From: Acidobacteriota bacterium
GTDB lineage: Bacteria > Acidobacteriota > Terriglobia > Terriglobales > Acidobacteriaceae
NCBI GenBank assembly: GCA_021846275.1
Contig: JAJZBZ010000009.1
Coordinates: 25,683-89,682, forward strand
DNA length: 64,000 bases
Reading direction: 5' to 3'
The first letter of the stretch is position 1. Every line of letters begins with the position of its first letter. A program made the translations under genes and the position numbers. The notes beneath the pieces were generated by a model that was given only the letters and a program-made list of their open reading frames with translations, searched no databases and was not told the DNA's origin. Below, in pieces: positions 26,439 to 36,062 of this stretch.

Positions 26439-27272
26439 ATGGCACACACACACGGAATTCCCCAGGCACCGATGCCGCTGCCGGGAGTGAGCAAGATCAT
26501 TGCGGTTGGATCGGGCAAGGGCGGAGTGGGCAAGACCACGGTGGCCGTGAATCTGGCTATTGCGCTGGCCCGGCTGGGCAATCGGGTTGGGCTGATCGAC
26601 GCCGATATTTATGGGCCGAATATTCCGCTGATGATGGGTTCCAGCCAGCAGCCGCGCGTGGACGCGAACAACGTGATCCAGCCGAACCTGACCCACGGCG
26701 TGAAGACGATTTCGATCGGCTACATCTCGCCCGGCGACAAGCCGCTGGTCATGCGCGGACCAATGCTGCACCAGATCATTCGCCAGTTCCTGCAACAGGT
26801 GGAGTGGGGCGAACTGGACTACCTGATCGTCGATCTGCCGCCTGGAACCGGCGATGTGGTCATCTCGCTGGTGCAGACGGTTCCGCTGACGGGCGCAGTG
26901 GTCGTTTCCACGCCGAGCGATGTTTCGTTACAGGATGCGCGCAAGGCGCTGGAGATGTTCGCGCAGGTCAACGTCGAGGTTCTGGGCATGGTCGAAAACA
27001 TGAGTCACTTCACCTGTCCGCATTGCAGCCAGATCATCGACATTTTTTCCAAAGGCGGTGCCGAGCGGACGGCGGCGCAGTATGGACTCGCGTTTCTCGG
27101 TTCGGTCGAACTGGTTCCGGCGATTCGCGAGGGCGGCGATCGCGGTCTGCCGGTTGCGTTGGCCGGACCGGACGATGCCGATGCGGCGCAGTTCTATGCC
27201 GTGGCGCGCAAGATGGCCGAGCGAGCAGAGGACGTGGCGGCGCACAGCGGAGATGTGATCGAGATTCACTGA
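26439..27272 (+). CDS. Mrp/NBP35-family Fe-S carrier ATPase
   Basis: A 277-residue deviant-Walker ATPase: GSGKGGVGKTT (24-34), LIDADIYGPNIPLMMG, and YLIVDLPPGTGDVVISL (switch/Walker B). MSHFTCPHC contains the CPxC motif (Cys193, Cys196) that binds a bridging [4Fe-4S] cluster in a homodimer. Such proteins (Mrp/ApbC) carry and deliver Fe-S clusters. The N-terminal MIP18-like domain found in many bacterial Mrp proteins is absent; only a short His-containing leader (MAHTHGIPQAP) is present. AAGGGAAGGAAG precedes the ATG. It is followed after 186 nt by the hrcA gene with its own promoter. Confidence 0.9.
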   Translation: MAHTHGIPQAPMPLPGVSKIIAVGSGKGGVGKTTVAVNLAIALARLGNRVGLIDADIYGPNIPLMMGSSQQPRVDANNVIQPNLTHGVKTISIGYISPGDKPLVMRGPMLHQIIRQFLQQVEWGELDYLIVDLPPGTGDVVISLVQTVPLTGAVVVSTPSDVSLQDARKALEMFAQVNVEVLGMVENMSHFTCPHCSQIIDIFSKGGAERTAAQYGLAFLGSVELVPAIREGGDRGLPVALAGPDDADAAQFYAVARKMAERAEDVAAHSGDVIEIH

Positions 27273-27342
27273 CGTTCTGGCGTGATTGCCAGTGGCATTT
27301 TCGCGGACGCCAGTGAGATGGGCGGCGCTGCAAAATCCAGCG

Positions 27343-27371
27343 TTGACAGCCATTTTCGCGCTGCCTAGACT
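27343..27371 (+). promoter_or_regulatory. Sigma-70-type promoter upstream of hrcA
   Basis: TTGACA at 27343-27348 and TAGACT at 27366-27371 are separated by exactly 17 nt, with the start codon 88 nt downstream. No CIRCE inverted repeat (TTAGCACTC-N9-GAGTGCTAA) is visible in or near it, although HrcA normally autoregulates through CIRCE. Confidence 0.65.
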
Positions 27372-27458
27372 CAAATCAGGAAGCGTGATTTGCCGCAGGC
27401 GACGCGAGGTTTCGTCCACTGTGGCACAGAGGATTACGGAAGCGCAGAGGATTTCCCC

Positions 27459-28598
27459 ATGCAGGAGTTTCGGATCGGTCCGCGCGAACGGCTGGTTCTG
27501 ATGGCGATTCTGGAGATGTATATCGCCACCGGAGAGCCGGTTTCCTCTCAGGCCGTGGCGCGCTATTTTGAGCATCGCGATGGCCTGAGTTCGGCGACGA
27601 TTCGCAACGTGATGGCGAGCCTGGGTGAGGCGGCGCTGCTGGATCAGCCTCACACTTCCGCTGGTCGTGTGCCCACGGCGCGTGGCTTTCGCTATTACGT
27701 GGAGATGCTTCAGAGCGGCGCGCGCGCGGCGACCGCCGATGCGGGCTTGCTGGACGAGCAGCAGCGCGGACGCATCCAGCAGAGCTATAGCGGAGTGGCC
27801 TCGCCGACCGAGTTTCTGGAGCGGACGTCGCACGTGCTGGCGCAGGTTTCAAACAGCGTTGGTGTGGCGCTCGCGCGACATGGCACCGAGCCAGTGCTGG
27901 AGCATATCCATTTTTCGCAGCTTGCGGCCGGGCGGATTCTGGCCGTGTTGGTGACGCGCGAGGGCGCGGTGCAGGATCGCCTGATCGCGACGCGGCAGCC
28001 GTGGTCGGCCAGCGAGTTGGACGCGGCGGGAAATTATCTGAATGAGAATTTTCGTGGCTGGAGGCTGGACCGGATTCGCGCGGAACTGGACGAGCGGCTG
28101 GAGCAGGAGCGCATTTCGTATGATCGCAGCCTGCGCGCGCTGAATGAGCTGTATGGGCAGGGTGCGCTGAATGCTGAGCCTGCCGTGCCAGCCGTCTATG
28201 TGGACGGCATGGCCAATCTGCTCGCGGGCGGGCTGGCCGGAGGGATGGATCGCGAGCATCTGCGCCAGATGCTCGCGATGCTGGAGACGCGACAGCGGGT
28301 GATCGAGTTGCTGGAGGCCTTTGTCCACGCGCAGCAGCGTGAGGTGCGCGTGGTGGTGGGGTTGGACGACGCCGTGCCGGCGATGCAGGACATGGTGTTG
28401 ATCGGCGCGCCGATTCGAATCGGCAGCCGCGCGGCGGGAACCGTGGCCGTGATCGCGCCGACGCGCATTCAGTACGAGGAAATGATGCGGACTGTGGGTT
28501 ATATTGCGCAGATTTCCGAGAGCATGCTGGACGAAGCGAGGCCGGATGGGACGAGACTCGGCGAGGCGAGATTCGACGAGACAAGACCGGACCGATAG
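27459..28598 (+). CDS. hrcA: Heat-inducible transcription repressor HrcA
   Basis: HrcA represses heat-shock genes by binding CIRCE operators and is kept active by GroEL. The 379-residue protein has an N-terminal winged helix (RERLVLMAILEMYIATGEPVSSQAVARYF, then LSSATIRNVMASLGEAALL, then QPHTSAGRVPTARGFRYYV) and a C-terminal GAF-like domain (GGMDREHLRQMLAMLETRQRVIELL, VVVGLDDAVPAMQDMVLIGAPI, GTVAVIAPTRIQYEEMM). ATG 27459 is chosen because AGAGGA lies 7 nt upstream and HrcA homology starts there. The last 25 residues are a charged tail with repeats of ARxDxTR. It heads hrcA-grpE-dnaJ; dnaK is not in the window. Confidence 0.93.
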   Translation: MQEFRIGPRERLVLMAILEMYIATGEPVSSQAVARYFEHRDGLSSATIRNVMASLGEAALLDQPHTSAGRVPTARGFRYYVEMLQSGARAATADAGLLDEQQRGRIQQSYSGVASPTEFLERTSHVLAQVSNSVGVALARHGTEPVLEHIHFSQLAAGRILAVLVTREGAVQDRLIATRQPWSASELDAAGNYLNENFRGWRLDRIRAELDERLEQERISYDRSLRALNELYGQGALNAEPAVPAVYVDGMANLLAGGLAGGMDREHLRQMLAMLETRQRVIELLEAFVHAQQREVRVVVGLDDAVPAMQDMVLIGAPIRIGSRAAGTVAVIAPTRIQYEEMMRTVGYIAQISESMLDEARPDGTRLGEARFDETRPDR

Positions 28599-28702
28599 CG
28601 GCGGGCCGGCGTCGCGCTGCGCGCGCACTGGAACTTTTGAGAGAATAGAGAAAACAGGTACACGGCGTGTGTCCGTGACGAACCGGTTGCGGAGCAGAGG
28701 GT

Positions 28703-29284
28703 ATGGAAATCATGACGGAAGAGCAAAATATGCAGGTGGAAGATCAGGCGGCGGGGATTGCCGTCGATCCTTCTCTGGATGGGACTGTGTCGCAGATGGA
28801 CACCGCGACCGCGCAGCAGGCAACCGCACAGATCGACCAGTTACGGCAGGAGCGGGACCAGTTGCAGGATCGTCTGGCGCGACTTCAGGCTGAGTTTGAC
28901 AATGCGCGCAAGCGACAGGAGCGCGAGAAGGCGGAGTTTCGCGACTACACGACCGGCGCGGTTGTGGAGCAGTTTCTGCCCGTGCTGGATAATTTTTCGC
29001 TTGCCCTCTCGGCCAACGCCTCCGCCGAGCAACTGCGCGCGGGAGTCGAGCTGATCGTCAAGCAGATGGACGAGGTTCTGCGCAATCTCCAGGTGCAGGC
29101 CGTGGCCGCCGTGGGCGAGCCGTTTGATCCGCGTGTGCATGAGGCGCTTGGTTCCGTGGAGCGCGCCGACATGCCGGACCAGCATGTGGCCGAGGAGATT
29201 CGTCGCGGCTACCGCATTCGCGAGCGTTTGCTGCGCCCGGCGCTGGTGCGCGTGGTGAGCAACCCGACCCAAAGCGAAGCCTGA
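28703..29284 (+). CDS. grpE: Nucleotide exchange factor GrpE
   Basis: GrpE releases ADP from DnaK. The 193-residue protein has an N-terminal acidic, Gln-rich leader, a long coiled coil (QIDQLRQERDQLQDRLARLQAEFDNARKRQEREKAEF), the helix VVEQFLPVLDNFSLAL, and the C-terminal beta domain (VAAVGEPFDPRVHEALGSVE, VAEEIRRGYRIRERLLRPALVRV). All family blocks are present. ATG 28703 is used; ATG 28712 has better Shine-Dalgarno spacing and would shorten it by three residues. It follows hrcA by 104 nt and precedes dnaJ by about 100 nt. Confidence 0.93.
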   Translation: MEIMTEEQNMQVEDQAAGIAVDPSLDGTVSQMDTATAQQATAQIDQLRQERDQLQDRLARLQAEFDNARKRQEREKAEFRDYTTGAVVEQFLPVLDNFSLALSANASAEQLRAGVELIVKQMDEVLRNLQVQAVAAVGEPFDPRVHEALGSVERADMPDQHVAEEIRRGYRIRERLLRPALVRVVSNPTQSEA

Positions 29285-29382
29285 AGCGCGAAGGGATTCT
29301 GGCGCATCCATAGAGTGAGCGCGAAGGGAAGCGGCTGCGCAACAGGAAATGCCAGCCGGAAGTGATTGGAAAATCGAAGAAC

Positions 29383-30501
29383 GTGAGCACAGTGAGCAAA
29401 GCAGATTACTACGAGATTCTCGGGGTTTCCCGCGAGGCCAGCGAGGCCGAGCTAAAGACGGCCTATCGCAAACTGGCGATGAAGCACCATCCGGATCGTA
29501 ACCCCGGCGACAAGCAGGCCGAGGAGCGATTCAAGCAGGCCAGCGAAGCCTACGGCGTGCTCAGCGACGCGGAGAAACGCGCCGCCTATGATCGCTATGG
29601 CCACGCCTCGACAAGCGCCGGATTTGGCGGTGGATCGCCGTTTGGCGGAGCGGTGGATATTGGCGACATCTTCGGCGATATTTTCGGCGAGATGTTTGGC
29701 GGCGGTCAGCGGCGAGGCTCGCGTGTGCAGCGCGGCGATGATCTGCGCGTGGACCTGACGATCGAGTTTGAAGAGGCGATCTTTGGCAAGGAGACCGAGG
29801 TGCAGGCGCGGCGACGCGAAAACTGCTCGGCCTGCCGTGGCACGGGCACAACCTCCGGTCGCGGACCCTCCACCTGTGCGCAATGTCAGGGACACGGACA
29901 GGTGCGCTATCAGCAGGGATTTTTCTCCGTCGCCCGCACCTGCGGTAGTTGCGGCGGATCGGGAACCGTGGTCACCGATCCCTGTTCCACCTGTCGCGGC
30001 GAGACGCGCGTGATCCGCGAATTCCGCATGCAGGTGCGCGTGCCGGCAGGCGTCGAAGATGGAACGCGCATTCGCTACGCCGGCGAGGGCAACGCGGGCA
30101 GATTTGGCGGGCCGCGCGGCGATCTCTACGTCGTGCTCTCGGTGAAGCCGCATGACTTTTTTGAGCGCGATGGCAACGATCTGCACTGCGTGGTGCCGAT
30201 CTCATTTCCACAGGCCGCGCTGGGAGCTGAGATTGAGATTCCCGGCGTGGAGGGTCCGCTGACGGTGCGCATCCCCGAGGGCACGCAGAGCGGGCGCGAG
30301 ATTCGTCTGCGCAACGAGGGCGTTCCGCATCTGAACGAGCACGGTCGCGGCGATATCGTGGTGCAGGTGGTGGTGCAGACGCCGAAGAAGCTGACGCGGG
30401 CGCAGCGCGATCTGGTGCGGCAGTTGGGTGAGAGCATGGAAGTGGAAAATCGACCGACCTCGCGCAATATGATTAGCCGGATGAAGGATCTCTTCAGCTA
30501 G
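29383..30501 (+). CDS. dnaJ: Chaperone protein DnaJ
   Basis: DnaJ delivers unfolded proteins to DnaK and stimulates its ATPase. About 372 residues: the J domain ([35 protein letters not shown], with HPD); a Gly/Phe-rich linker; a zinc-binding domain with four CxxCxGxG-type repeats, of which the first (CSACRGTG), second (CAQCQGHG) and third (CGSCGGSG) are canonical and the fourth is CSTCRGET; and C-terminal beta domains. The start is uncertain: GTG 29362, 29383 and 29392 are all in frame with weak Shine-Dalgarno sequences. Last gene of hrcA-grpE-dnaJ. Confidence 0.93.
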   Translation: MSTVSKADYYEILGVSREASEAELKTAYRKLAMKHHPDRNPGDKQAEERFKQASEAYGVLSDAEKRAAYDRYGHASTSAGFGGGSPFGGAVDIGDIFGDIFGEMFGGGQRRGSRVQRGDDLRVDLTIEFEEAIFGKETEVQARRRENCSACRGTGTTSGRGPSTCAQCQGHGQVRYQQGFFSVARTCGSCGGSGTVVTDPCSTCRGETRVIREFRMQVRVPAGVEDGTRIRYAGEGNAGRFGGPRGDLYVVLSVKPHDFFERDGNDLHCVVPISFPQAALGAEIEIPGVEGPLTVRIPEGTQSGREIRLRNEGVPHLNEHGRGDIVVQVVVQTPKKLTRAQRDLVRQLGESMEVENRPTSRNMISRMKDLFS

Positions 30502-30566
30502 CGCTTGAGTGGGCAGGAAATTTTCGATTGCCAGCGGGTCACGCAGACGATAGGATGCGTGTGAGC

Positions 30567-31610
30567 ATGGAGAATCCTGATTCGCAGGCGCAAAATTCGC
30601 AGGATCCCGGAGACGCGCAGGGCAGGGAACAGGCAGACCCTGTTCGTGATCGTGTGACGCGACAGGTCGAATTGCCGTTTGAGGCGCGCGTGCTGAACCA
30701 GATTCTTTTTGGCAGCAGAGGCCTGCGCGCGGGCTGGCGAGCGCTGCTCTTCGTTGCCGGGTTCTCGCTCTTCGCCGCGCTGGCGGAGATTGCGCTTACG
30801 CTGGTTTCCGGTCATCTGGCACCCATCCCCACCGCATCGCAGGCGCACACGATCAGCGCGGGATTTGTGATGCGCAGCGAGTTTGACAGCGTGGTCGGAA
30901 TGATCGGTGGGTTTGTCGCTGTCATGCTCCTCTGCCGCCAGTCGCCGCGCGAATACTTTCTGGTTGACCGGCGTTGGTTGCGGCGGATTGCAAGCGGTGC
31001 CGTCTCCGGGTTTTTCGCGCTGTCGGTACTGATGGTTGCGATTGCCGTGCTGCATTGCGCCCGGTTTGCGAGCGGGCCAGGCTTGCGCCTGTTTCAGGCG
31101 CTCGGTCAGGCGGCTTTCTGGGCGCTCACGTTCCTGATGGTCGCGCTCTTTGAAGAGGGAACCTTCCGCTGTTTTCTCGTGCGCACGCTGCTGCATGGGT
31201 TGCGCGGCTGGATGAGCGAGGAGCGAACATGGTGGCTTGCGACCGTGCTCAGTTCGCTCGTCTTCGGCGGTATTCACTGGACCAACCATGGGGAAAGCCT
31301 GGTCGGCATCAGTTCGGCGGCGGCGATTGGGTTCATCTTCTGCTGCACGCTGCGCTGGACCGGCTCGGTCTGGTGGGCGGTTGGTTTTCACGCTGCCTGG
31401 GACTGGGCGCAGACATACTTCTATGGCACGGCGGACAGCGGGCTGATGCCAGAAACGCACTGGCTGGTGACCACCTTTGCGGGGCCTGCGCGCTGGACAG
31501 GCGGCGCAACCGGCCCGGAAGGCAGCCTGCTGATTCTTCCGCTTCTGGTTCTGGTTCTGTTTGGAACCTATCTTGTCTTCGGTCGCAGGCACGCGGCGAT
31601 AACGGACTGA
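30567..31610 (+). CDS. CPBP-family intramembrane glutamic endopeptidase
   Basis: A membrane protein of about 347 residues with roughly eight hydrophobic helices. FEEGTFRCFL contains the EExxxR motif, FGGIHWTNHG contains FxxxH, and FHAAWDWAQ supplies the third conserved motif of CPBP (Abi/Rce1-like) proteases, so the catalytic set is complete. Family members cut near prenylated or small membrane peptides, or act in bacteriocin self-immunity; the bacterial substrate is unknown. The N-terminal 60 residues are polar and cytoplasmic. ATG 30567 has AGGA at proper spacing; ATG 30555 is an alternative. The penicillin acylase gene follows after 107 nt. Confidence 0.87.
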   Translation: MENPDSQAQNSQDPGDAQGREQADPVRDRVTRQVELPFEARVLNQILFGSRGLRAGWRALLFVAGFSLFAALAEIALTLVSGHLAPIPTASQAHTISAGFVMRSEFDSVVGMIGGFVAVMLLCRQSPREYFLVDRRWLRRIASGAVSGFFALSVLMVAIAVLHCARFASGPGLRLFQALGQAAFWALTFLMVALFEEGTFRCFLVRTLLHGLRGWMSEERTWWLATVLSSLVFGGIHWTNHGESLVGISSAAAIGFIFCCTLRWTGSVWWAVGFHAAWDWAQTYFYGTADSGLMPETHWLVTTFAGPARWTGGATGPEGSLLILPLLVLVLFGTYLVFGRRHAAITD

Positions 31611-31717
31611 GTTTGCCTTCCGTTGCGTGCTATGGTGGCAGAAACGCTGCTGCCCACAGCTGGCTGAAAAGCGTTTGACAAAGGGTTGCCCGCAGCGCGG
31701 TGCGGAAGGAGCCGGAC

Positions 31718-34213
31718 GTGAGCCAGAACCGAAGATTCCGACTGCGGATAGTAACCGTGATTCTGTTTTGCCTGGCGCTCGTGATGGGTGGAGCTTACGG
31801 GGCGTTGCTCGCGTGGATGCATCACTCGATGCGCACGACGCTTCCCGTTGTGGACGGCTCGCTGCATCTCTCCGGCTTGTCGGCACCGGTGACCATTCGT
31901 CGCGACGAGCATGGCGTTCCGCACATCGAAGCGGCAACGCTCGATGATCTGCTGCTGGCGCAGGGATACGTGACGGCGCAGGAGCGCATCTGGCAGATGG
32001 ACATGCTGCGTCGCAACGCGTCGGGTGATCTGGCGGCGATTCTTGGTCCTGTGGCGCTCGATCATGATCGCATGCAACGCGTGCTGCAGATGCGCAACGT
32101 GGCGGATCGGATTTACCGCAGCCTGTCGTCAAATCAGCAACATCGTTACCAGCAGTATGCGCGCGGCGTGAATCTGTATCTGAAACAGAATGCCGGCCAT
32201 CTGCCGGTGGAGTTTCGCCTGCTGCATTATCGTCCCCGCCCCTGGCGCGCGGAGGACTGTGTGCTGGTGGGCGTGAACATGGTGCAGATGCTCGATACGC
32301 ACTGGGATGTGAAGCTTGCGCGCGCGCGAATTTCCGCAGATCTGCAAGACGCACGGCTGGAGTCTGATCTTTATCCGGTCGGCTCGTGGCGCGACCAGCC
32401 GCCCACGCGCAAGACGGCGGAGATGAATGCGCCCGTGCCTGTGCCGCCGCTGGTGGACGACACGATGAACCAGAGCCGCAATGTGGACGCGGGGCAGCCG
32501 GTATTGGTGGCGGCGGCTGCTCTGCCTTCGGCTGCTCTGCCTTCGACGGGTTCCCTGCTCAATCTTCGGCTGCTGCTGCATCCGGACTCTTGCGCGGACT
32601 GCGCCTCCGGCTCGAACAACTGGGTGATTGCCGGCAGGCATACGGCAAGCGGAAAGCCGCTGCTCTCCAACGATATGCACCTTGACCTGACGGTGCCAAA
32701 TATCTGGCTGATGGCGGAGCTGAAGGCTCCGGGTCTGCACGTGGCCGGCGTCACTCTGCCCGGCGTTCCGCTGGTCATTGCAGGGCACAACGACCACATT
32801 GCGTGGGGATTCACGGCGCTCTACGCCGACGTGCAGGATCTTTACGTCGAGCAACTGGACGGCAAGGGCCACTATCGCGCGGCGGATGGAAGCTGGCAGC
32901 CGCTGGCTCACGTTCGCGAGACGATTCCGGTGCGCTTCGGACGCACGGTTCACATGGATGTCGAGTTGACTGCGCACGGCCCGCTGCTGAATCCGGTGGT
33001 GCGCACACACGGGAAGGCGATTGCGCTGCGCTGGACACTGTACGATCCGGCGCTGGCCGCGATTCCCATCTACTCGATCGATACGGCAACGAACTGGCAG
33101 CAGTTTTCGATGGCGGCGGAGGCCTGGTGCTGGCCGACGCAGAATGTGGTTTACGCCGACGATCAGGGACACATCGGCTACCACGCGATCGGCAAGGTGC
33201 CGCTGCGTCCGGGCGGATTGCAGGCGCTGCCGATTGACGACGCAAATCATGAGTGGCATGGTTATATTCCCTATGACGCAATGCCGAATGCCTACGATCC
33301 GCCGTCGGGTCTGCTGGCCACGGCGAACGCGCGCGTGACGCCGGATGACACGCCGTTTCCGCTGACCCTGGAGTGGGCCGACCCGTATCGCATTGAGCGG
33401 ATTTATCAGGATCTGAGCGGGCGCGACGGACTGACGCGCGCCGATATGCTCAGCGTCGAGACCGATGTCTACAGCGGAGTCGATCTGGAGTTGGCGCATC
33501 GTTTTGCCGACGCCATCGATCACTCGCAACCGACGGACGCGCGCATGCGGGAGGCGGCGACGCTGCTGCGTGACTGGGATGGACGCCTCACGCGTGATTC
33601 GGCGGCGGCATCGATTGTGGACTGGGCGCGCGCTGCCTTCTGGAAGCTGATCCTCCAGCCGAAGCTGGGCCGGGATGCTTCGCTCTATCGGTGGTCAGAG
33701 TCGAACTTCGCCGAAGAAGAGATCATCATGCACGGCGGCGACCAGGCGCGCAGTCCGTGGCTGCCGCCACACTACGCGAACTGGGATGCGCTGCTCGCCG
33801 ACGCCGTGCGCAAGGGCATGGAGCGGGGACGCGCGACCGGCGACCTGAGCGCGTGGCGCTACGGGCGCTGGCATGTGGTCGATCTGGAGCATCCGCTGCT
33901 CGGCCCGCTCGTGGGATGGCTGCCCGGCGCAGGCGCATGGGCAGGCACCGGAGCGTGGCCGCAGAGCGGAGACACGACGACGATCAAGCAGGTGGGCCGC
34001 GCCTTCGGGCCGAGCCAGCGCTTTACCATGGACTGGAGCGCGCCGGACGAATCGACGGAAAACATCGTGCTGGGCGAAAGCGCTGATCCGCTCAGTCCCT
34101 GGTTTCGCGATCAGTGGCTGAACTGGTACAACGGGACGACGTTTGCGCTGCCGTTTACCGCGAGCGCAGTCGAGGCGCAGACGACGCATACGCTGCATCT
34201 GCTGCCGGAGTGA
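31718..34213 (+). CDS. Penicillin acylase-family (Ntn) amidohydrolase
   Basis: An 831-residue precursor with an N-terminal signal anchor (IVTVILFCLALVMGGAYGALLAW). The A-chain part reads VTIRRDEHGVPHIEA, LLLAQGYVTAQERIWQMDMLRR and FRLLHYRPRPW. GSNNWVIAG contains the new N-terminal nucleophile Ser299 released by autocleavage. LLSNDMHLDL and GVTLPGVPLVIAGHNDHIAWGFT are typical B-chain segments. The family hydrolyses amide bonds such as beta-lactam side chains or acyl-homoserine lactones; the substrate here is unknown. GTG 31718 is chosen for its perfect AAGGAG, rather than GTG 31700. Its stop overlaps the Shine-Dalgarno of the next gene. Confidence 0.9.
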   Translation: MSQNRRFRLRIVTVILFCLALVMGGAYGALLAWMHHSMRTTLPVVDGSLHLSGLSAPVTIRRDEHGVPHIEAATLDDLLLAQGYVTAQERIWQMDMLRRNASGDLAAILGPVALDHDRMQRVLQMRNVADRIYRSLSSNQQHRYQQYARGVNLYLKQNAGHLPVEFRLLHYRPRPWRAEDCVLVGVNMVQMLDTHWDVKLARARISADLQDARLESDLYPVGSWRDQPPTRKTAEMNAPVPVPPLVDDTMNQSRNVDAGQPVLVAAAALPSAALPSTGSLLNLRLLLHPDSCADCASGSNNWVIAGRHTASGKPLLSNDMHLDLTVPNIWLMAELKAPGLHVAGVTLPGVPLVIAGHNDHIAWGFTALYADVQDLYVEQLDGKGHYRAADGSWQPLAHVRETIPVRFGRTVHMDVELTAHGPLLNPVVRTHGKAIALRWTLYDPALAAIPIYSIDTATNWQQFSMAAEAWCWPTQNVVYADDQGHIGYHAIGKVPLRPGGLQALPIDDANHEWHGYIPYDAMPNAYDPPSGLLATANARVTPDDTPFPLTLEWADPYRIERIYQDLSGRDGLTRADMLSVETDVYSGVDLELAHRFADAIDHSQPTDARMREAATLLRDWDGRLTRDSAAASIVDWARAAFWKLILQPKLGRDASLYRWSESNFAEEEIIMHGGDQARSPWLPPHYANWDALLADAVRKGMERGRATGDLSAWRYGRWHVVDLEHPLLGPLVGWLPGAGAWAGTGAWPQSGDTTTIKQVGRAFGPSQRFTMDWSAPDESTENIVLGESADPLSPWFRDQWLNWYNGTTFALPFTASAVEAQTTHTLHLLPE

Positions 34214-34217
34214 GGCG

Positions 34218-36011
34218 TTGGATCAAGCACGATTGCCAGTGGGAAGACAAGCGCAGACAGGATCGCAGACAGCAGTGAGCCTGCGCGGTTTCGCCGGAGC
34301 CGCGGGGCGCGCGCGCTGGATGCTGCTACTCGCCGCCTGCCTCACGACGCTCGGCCTGCGCGGCACAGCCTCCTGCGGGCATGACTTCGACTTTCACCTG
34401 AATTCGTGGATGGATGTGGCGCGAGCCTGGCACGAGGGCGTGTGGTTGCCGGGCTGGGCGCAGAGCGCGGCGTGGCAGGCCGGCGAGCCGCGCTTTGTCT
34501 TTTATCCTCCGCTCACATGGGTCATCGGCGCGCTGCTTGGCGGCCTCTTCGGCGCGACGACAGGCGGATGGACGCTGGCCACTTGGCTCTTCGTCTTCGC
34601 CGCGCTGGTGATGAGCGGGCTGACCACGCGGCGGCTGGCCGTCGAGTGGCTCTCGTGCGAGACGGCGGAGCTTGCGGGACTGCTTGCGATACTTGCGCCG
34701 TATGCGCTCTTCACGGCATTCGAGCGCAGCGCGCTGGCCGAGCTTGCAGCCGCGCCGTTTGTGCCGCTGGCGATCCTCTATGCGACGCGCAGATCGCCGT
34801 CGCGCGAAGGGCAGGGAATCCTGCGGGATCACTCGACGCCGATGCTGGCGCTGACGATTGCCGGTTGCTGGCTGACGAATGCGCCCGCAGGAGTGATCCT
34901 TTGCTACATGCTGGCTGGCGTGGCGCTGGTCACGGCCTGGTCGGAACGCGCGGGCTGGCCGGTTGTTCGCGCGGCAGTCGCGGTCGTGGCCGGGCTGGGC
35001 CTGGCGGCGTTCTATCTGGTTCCCGCGGCGCTCGAACAGCGCTGGGTGAATATTCACGCCGCGAACGATCCCGGCATGCGCGTGGATGATAGCTGGCTCT
35101 TTGCGCGTCACACGGACACAGCGCTAGTATTTCACGACGCCGTGCTGCGGCGAGCATCCACCCTGTTTGTGTTGACGGCTCTGATTGCACTGATCGCGAT
35201 CTTCCTCGTGGCCCGCGCGCGCGGATTGCCGCAGCAGCATCGTGTGCATTGGCTGCCGTTGCTGCTGCTTTTGCCCGTTGTTTGTCTCATGCAGTTTCGC
35301 GCGTCGGCGATGGTCTGGCACACGCTGCCCAAAATGGCGTTCCTTCAGTTTCCGTGGCGGCTCACGCTGCTGCTCACGCCCTGTTGTGCGATCTTTGCCG
35401 CACAGGCGCTGCAACTCGTCAGGCGAAAGCTCCGCATCGCTGTTATCCTGCTTGCCGCCGCGCTGGCAGGCTACGCCTGTTTCACCGTTTTTCATCAGCC
35501 TTGTGATGAGGAAGACAACATCGCCGCGCAGAGGGCGCAGAGCCAGCGCGAAGGATTTCCGCCTACGGATGAATACGCTCCGCAAGGCTCAGACAATGTG
35601 CTGCTGGCCGCCGGTCTTCCCGCCGGATGCCTGGTCGCGGATCCCCAAGTGTTGCCGGGCGCGGCCGACCCGGTCGACGAAGACGGTCAGCCGCGCTGGC
35701 CGATGCAGATTTGTATCGCGATGGCTTCGGCGACGGAGTTGCGCGCCGACCGCCAATCCTTCGTCCTGCGCGCGCCTCGCGCCGGTTTTCTCGTCCTGCG
35801 TCTGCGTCGTTTCCCCGCATGGCAAATCCGCGTGAATGGGCGACCGAAAATCGCTGCCATCGAGCGCGAAGACGGACTCTACGTCGTGCCGATTGCGGCG
35901 GGATGGAACCGCATCGACGCACGATGGATTGCCACGCCGGAGACGATCCTCGGGCGATGGATCAGCCTGTTCAGTCTCGCCGCACTGCTGGTCTGGATTG
36001 TTTTCGGCTGA
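34218..36011 (+). CDS. Polytopic membrane protein with 6-pyruvoyl-tetrahydropterin synthase-related domain
   Basis: A protein of about 597 residues with some ten hydrophobic helices. The block CGHDFDFHLNSWMDVARAWHEGVWLPGWAQ, then PRFVFYPPLTWVIGALLG, resembles the PTPS-related membrane family. Its acidic pair in the first loop and overall plan recall GT-C glycosyltransferases (inference). The C-terminal 180 residues are a soluble beta-rich domain followed by one last helix. The start is uncertain: TTG 34218, with GGAG overlapping the previous stop, is used; GTG 34239, GTG 34275 and ATG 34320 are alternatives. It is coupled to the penicillin acylase gene. Probable role: envelope glycan or lipid transfer. 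Confidence 0.75.
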   Translation: MDQARLPVGRQAQTGSQTAVSLRGFAGAAGRARWMLLLAACLTTLGLRGTASCGHDFDFHLNSWMDVARAWHEGVWLPGWAQSAAWQAGEPRFVFYPPLTWVIGALLGGLFGATTGGWTLATWLFVFAALVMSGLTTRRLAVEWLSCETAELAGLLAILAPYALFTAFERSALAELAAAPFVPLAILYATRRSPSREGQGILRDHSTPMLALTIAGCWLTNAPAGVILCYMLAGVALVTAWSERAGWPVVRAAVAVVAGLGLAAFYLVPAALEQRWVNIHAANDPGMRVDDSWLFARHTDTALVFHDAVLRRASTLFVLTALIALIAIFLVARARGLPQQHRVHWLPLLLLLPVVCLMQFRASAMVWHTLPKMAFLQFPWRLTLLLTPCCAIFAAQALQLVRRKLRIAVILLAAALAGYACFTVFHQPCDEEDNIAAQRAQSQREGFPPTDEYAPQGSDNVLLAAGLPAGCLVADPQVLPGAADPVDEDGQPRWPMQICIAMASATELRADRQSFVLRAPRAGFLVLRLRRFPAWQIRVNGRPKIAAIEREDGLYVVPIAAGWNRIDARWIATPETILGRWISLFSLAALLVWIVFG

Positions 36012-36062
36012 GCCGTCGAGTCGCGCGCAGGAGACGTTTGCCGATGGCTTACACTGAATGAG

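Noticed and set aside
27273..27458. CIRCE operator upstream of hrcA
   Set aside because: I searched the leader for TTAGCACTC/GAGTGCTAA halves and found no adequate match.
30498..32354. 618-codon minus-strand frame over the CPBP and penicillin acylase genes
   Set aside because: It is an Arg/Pro/Ala-rich shadow with no motifs; both plus-strand genes have complete catalytic motifs.
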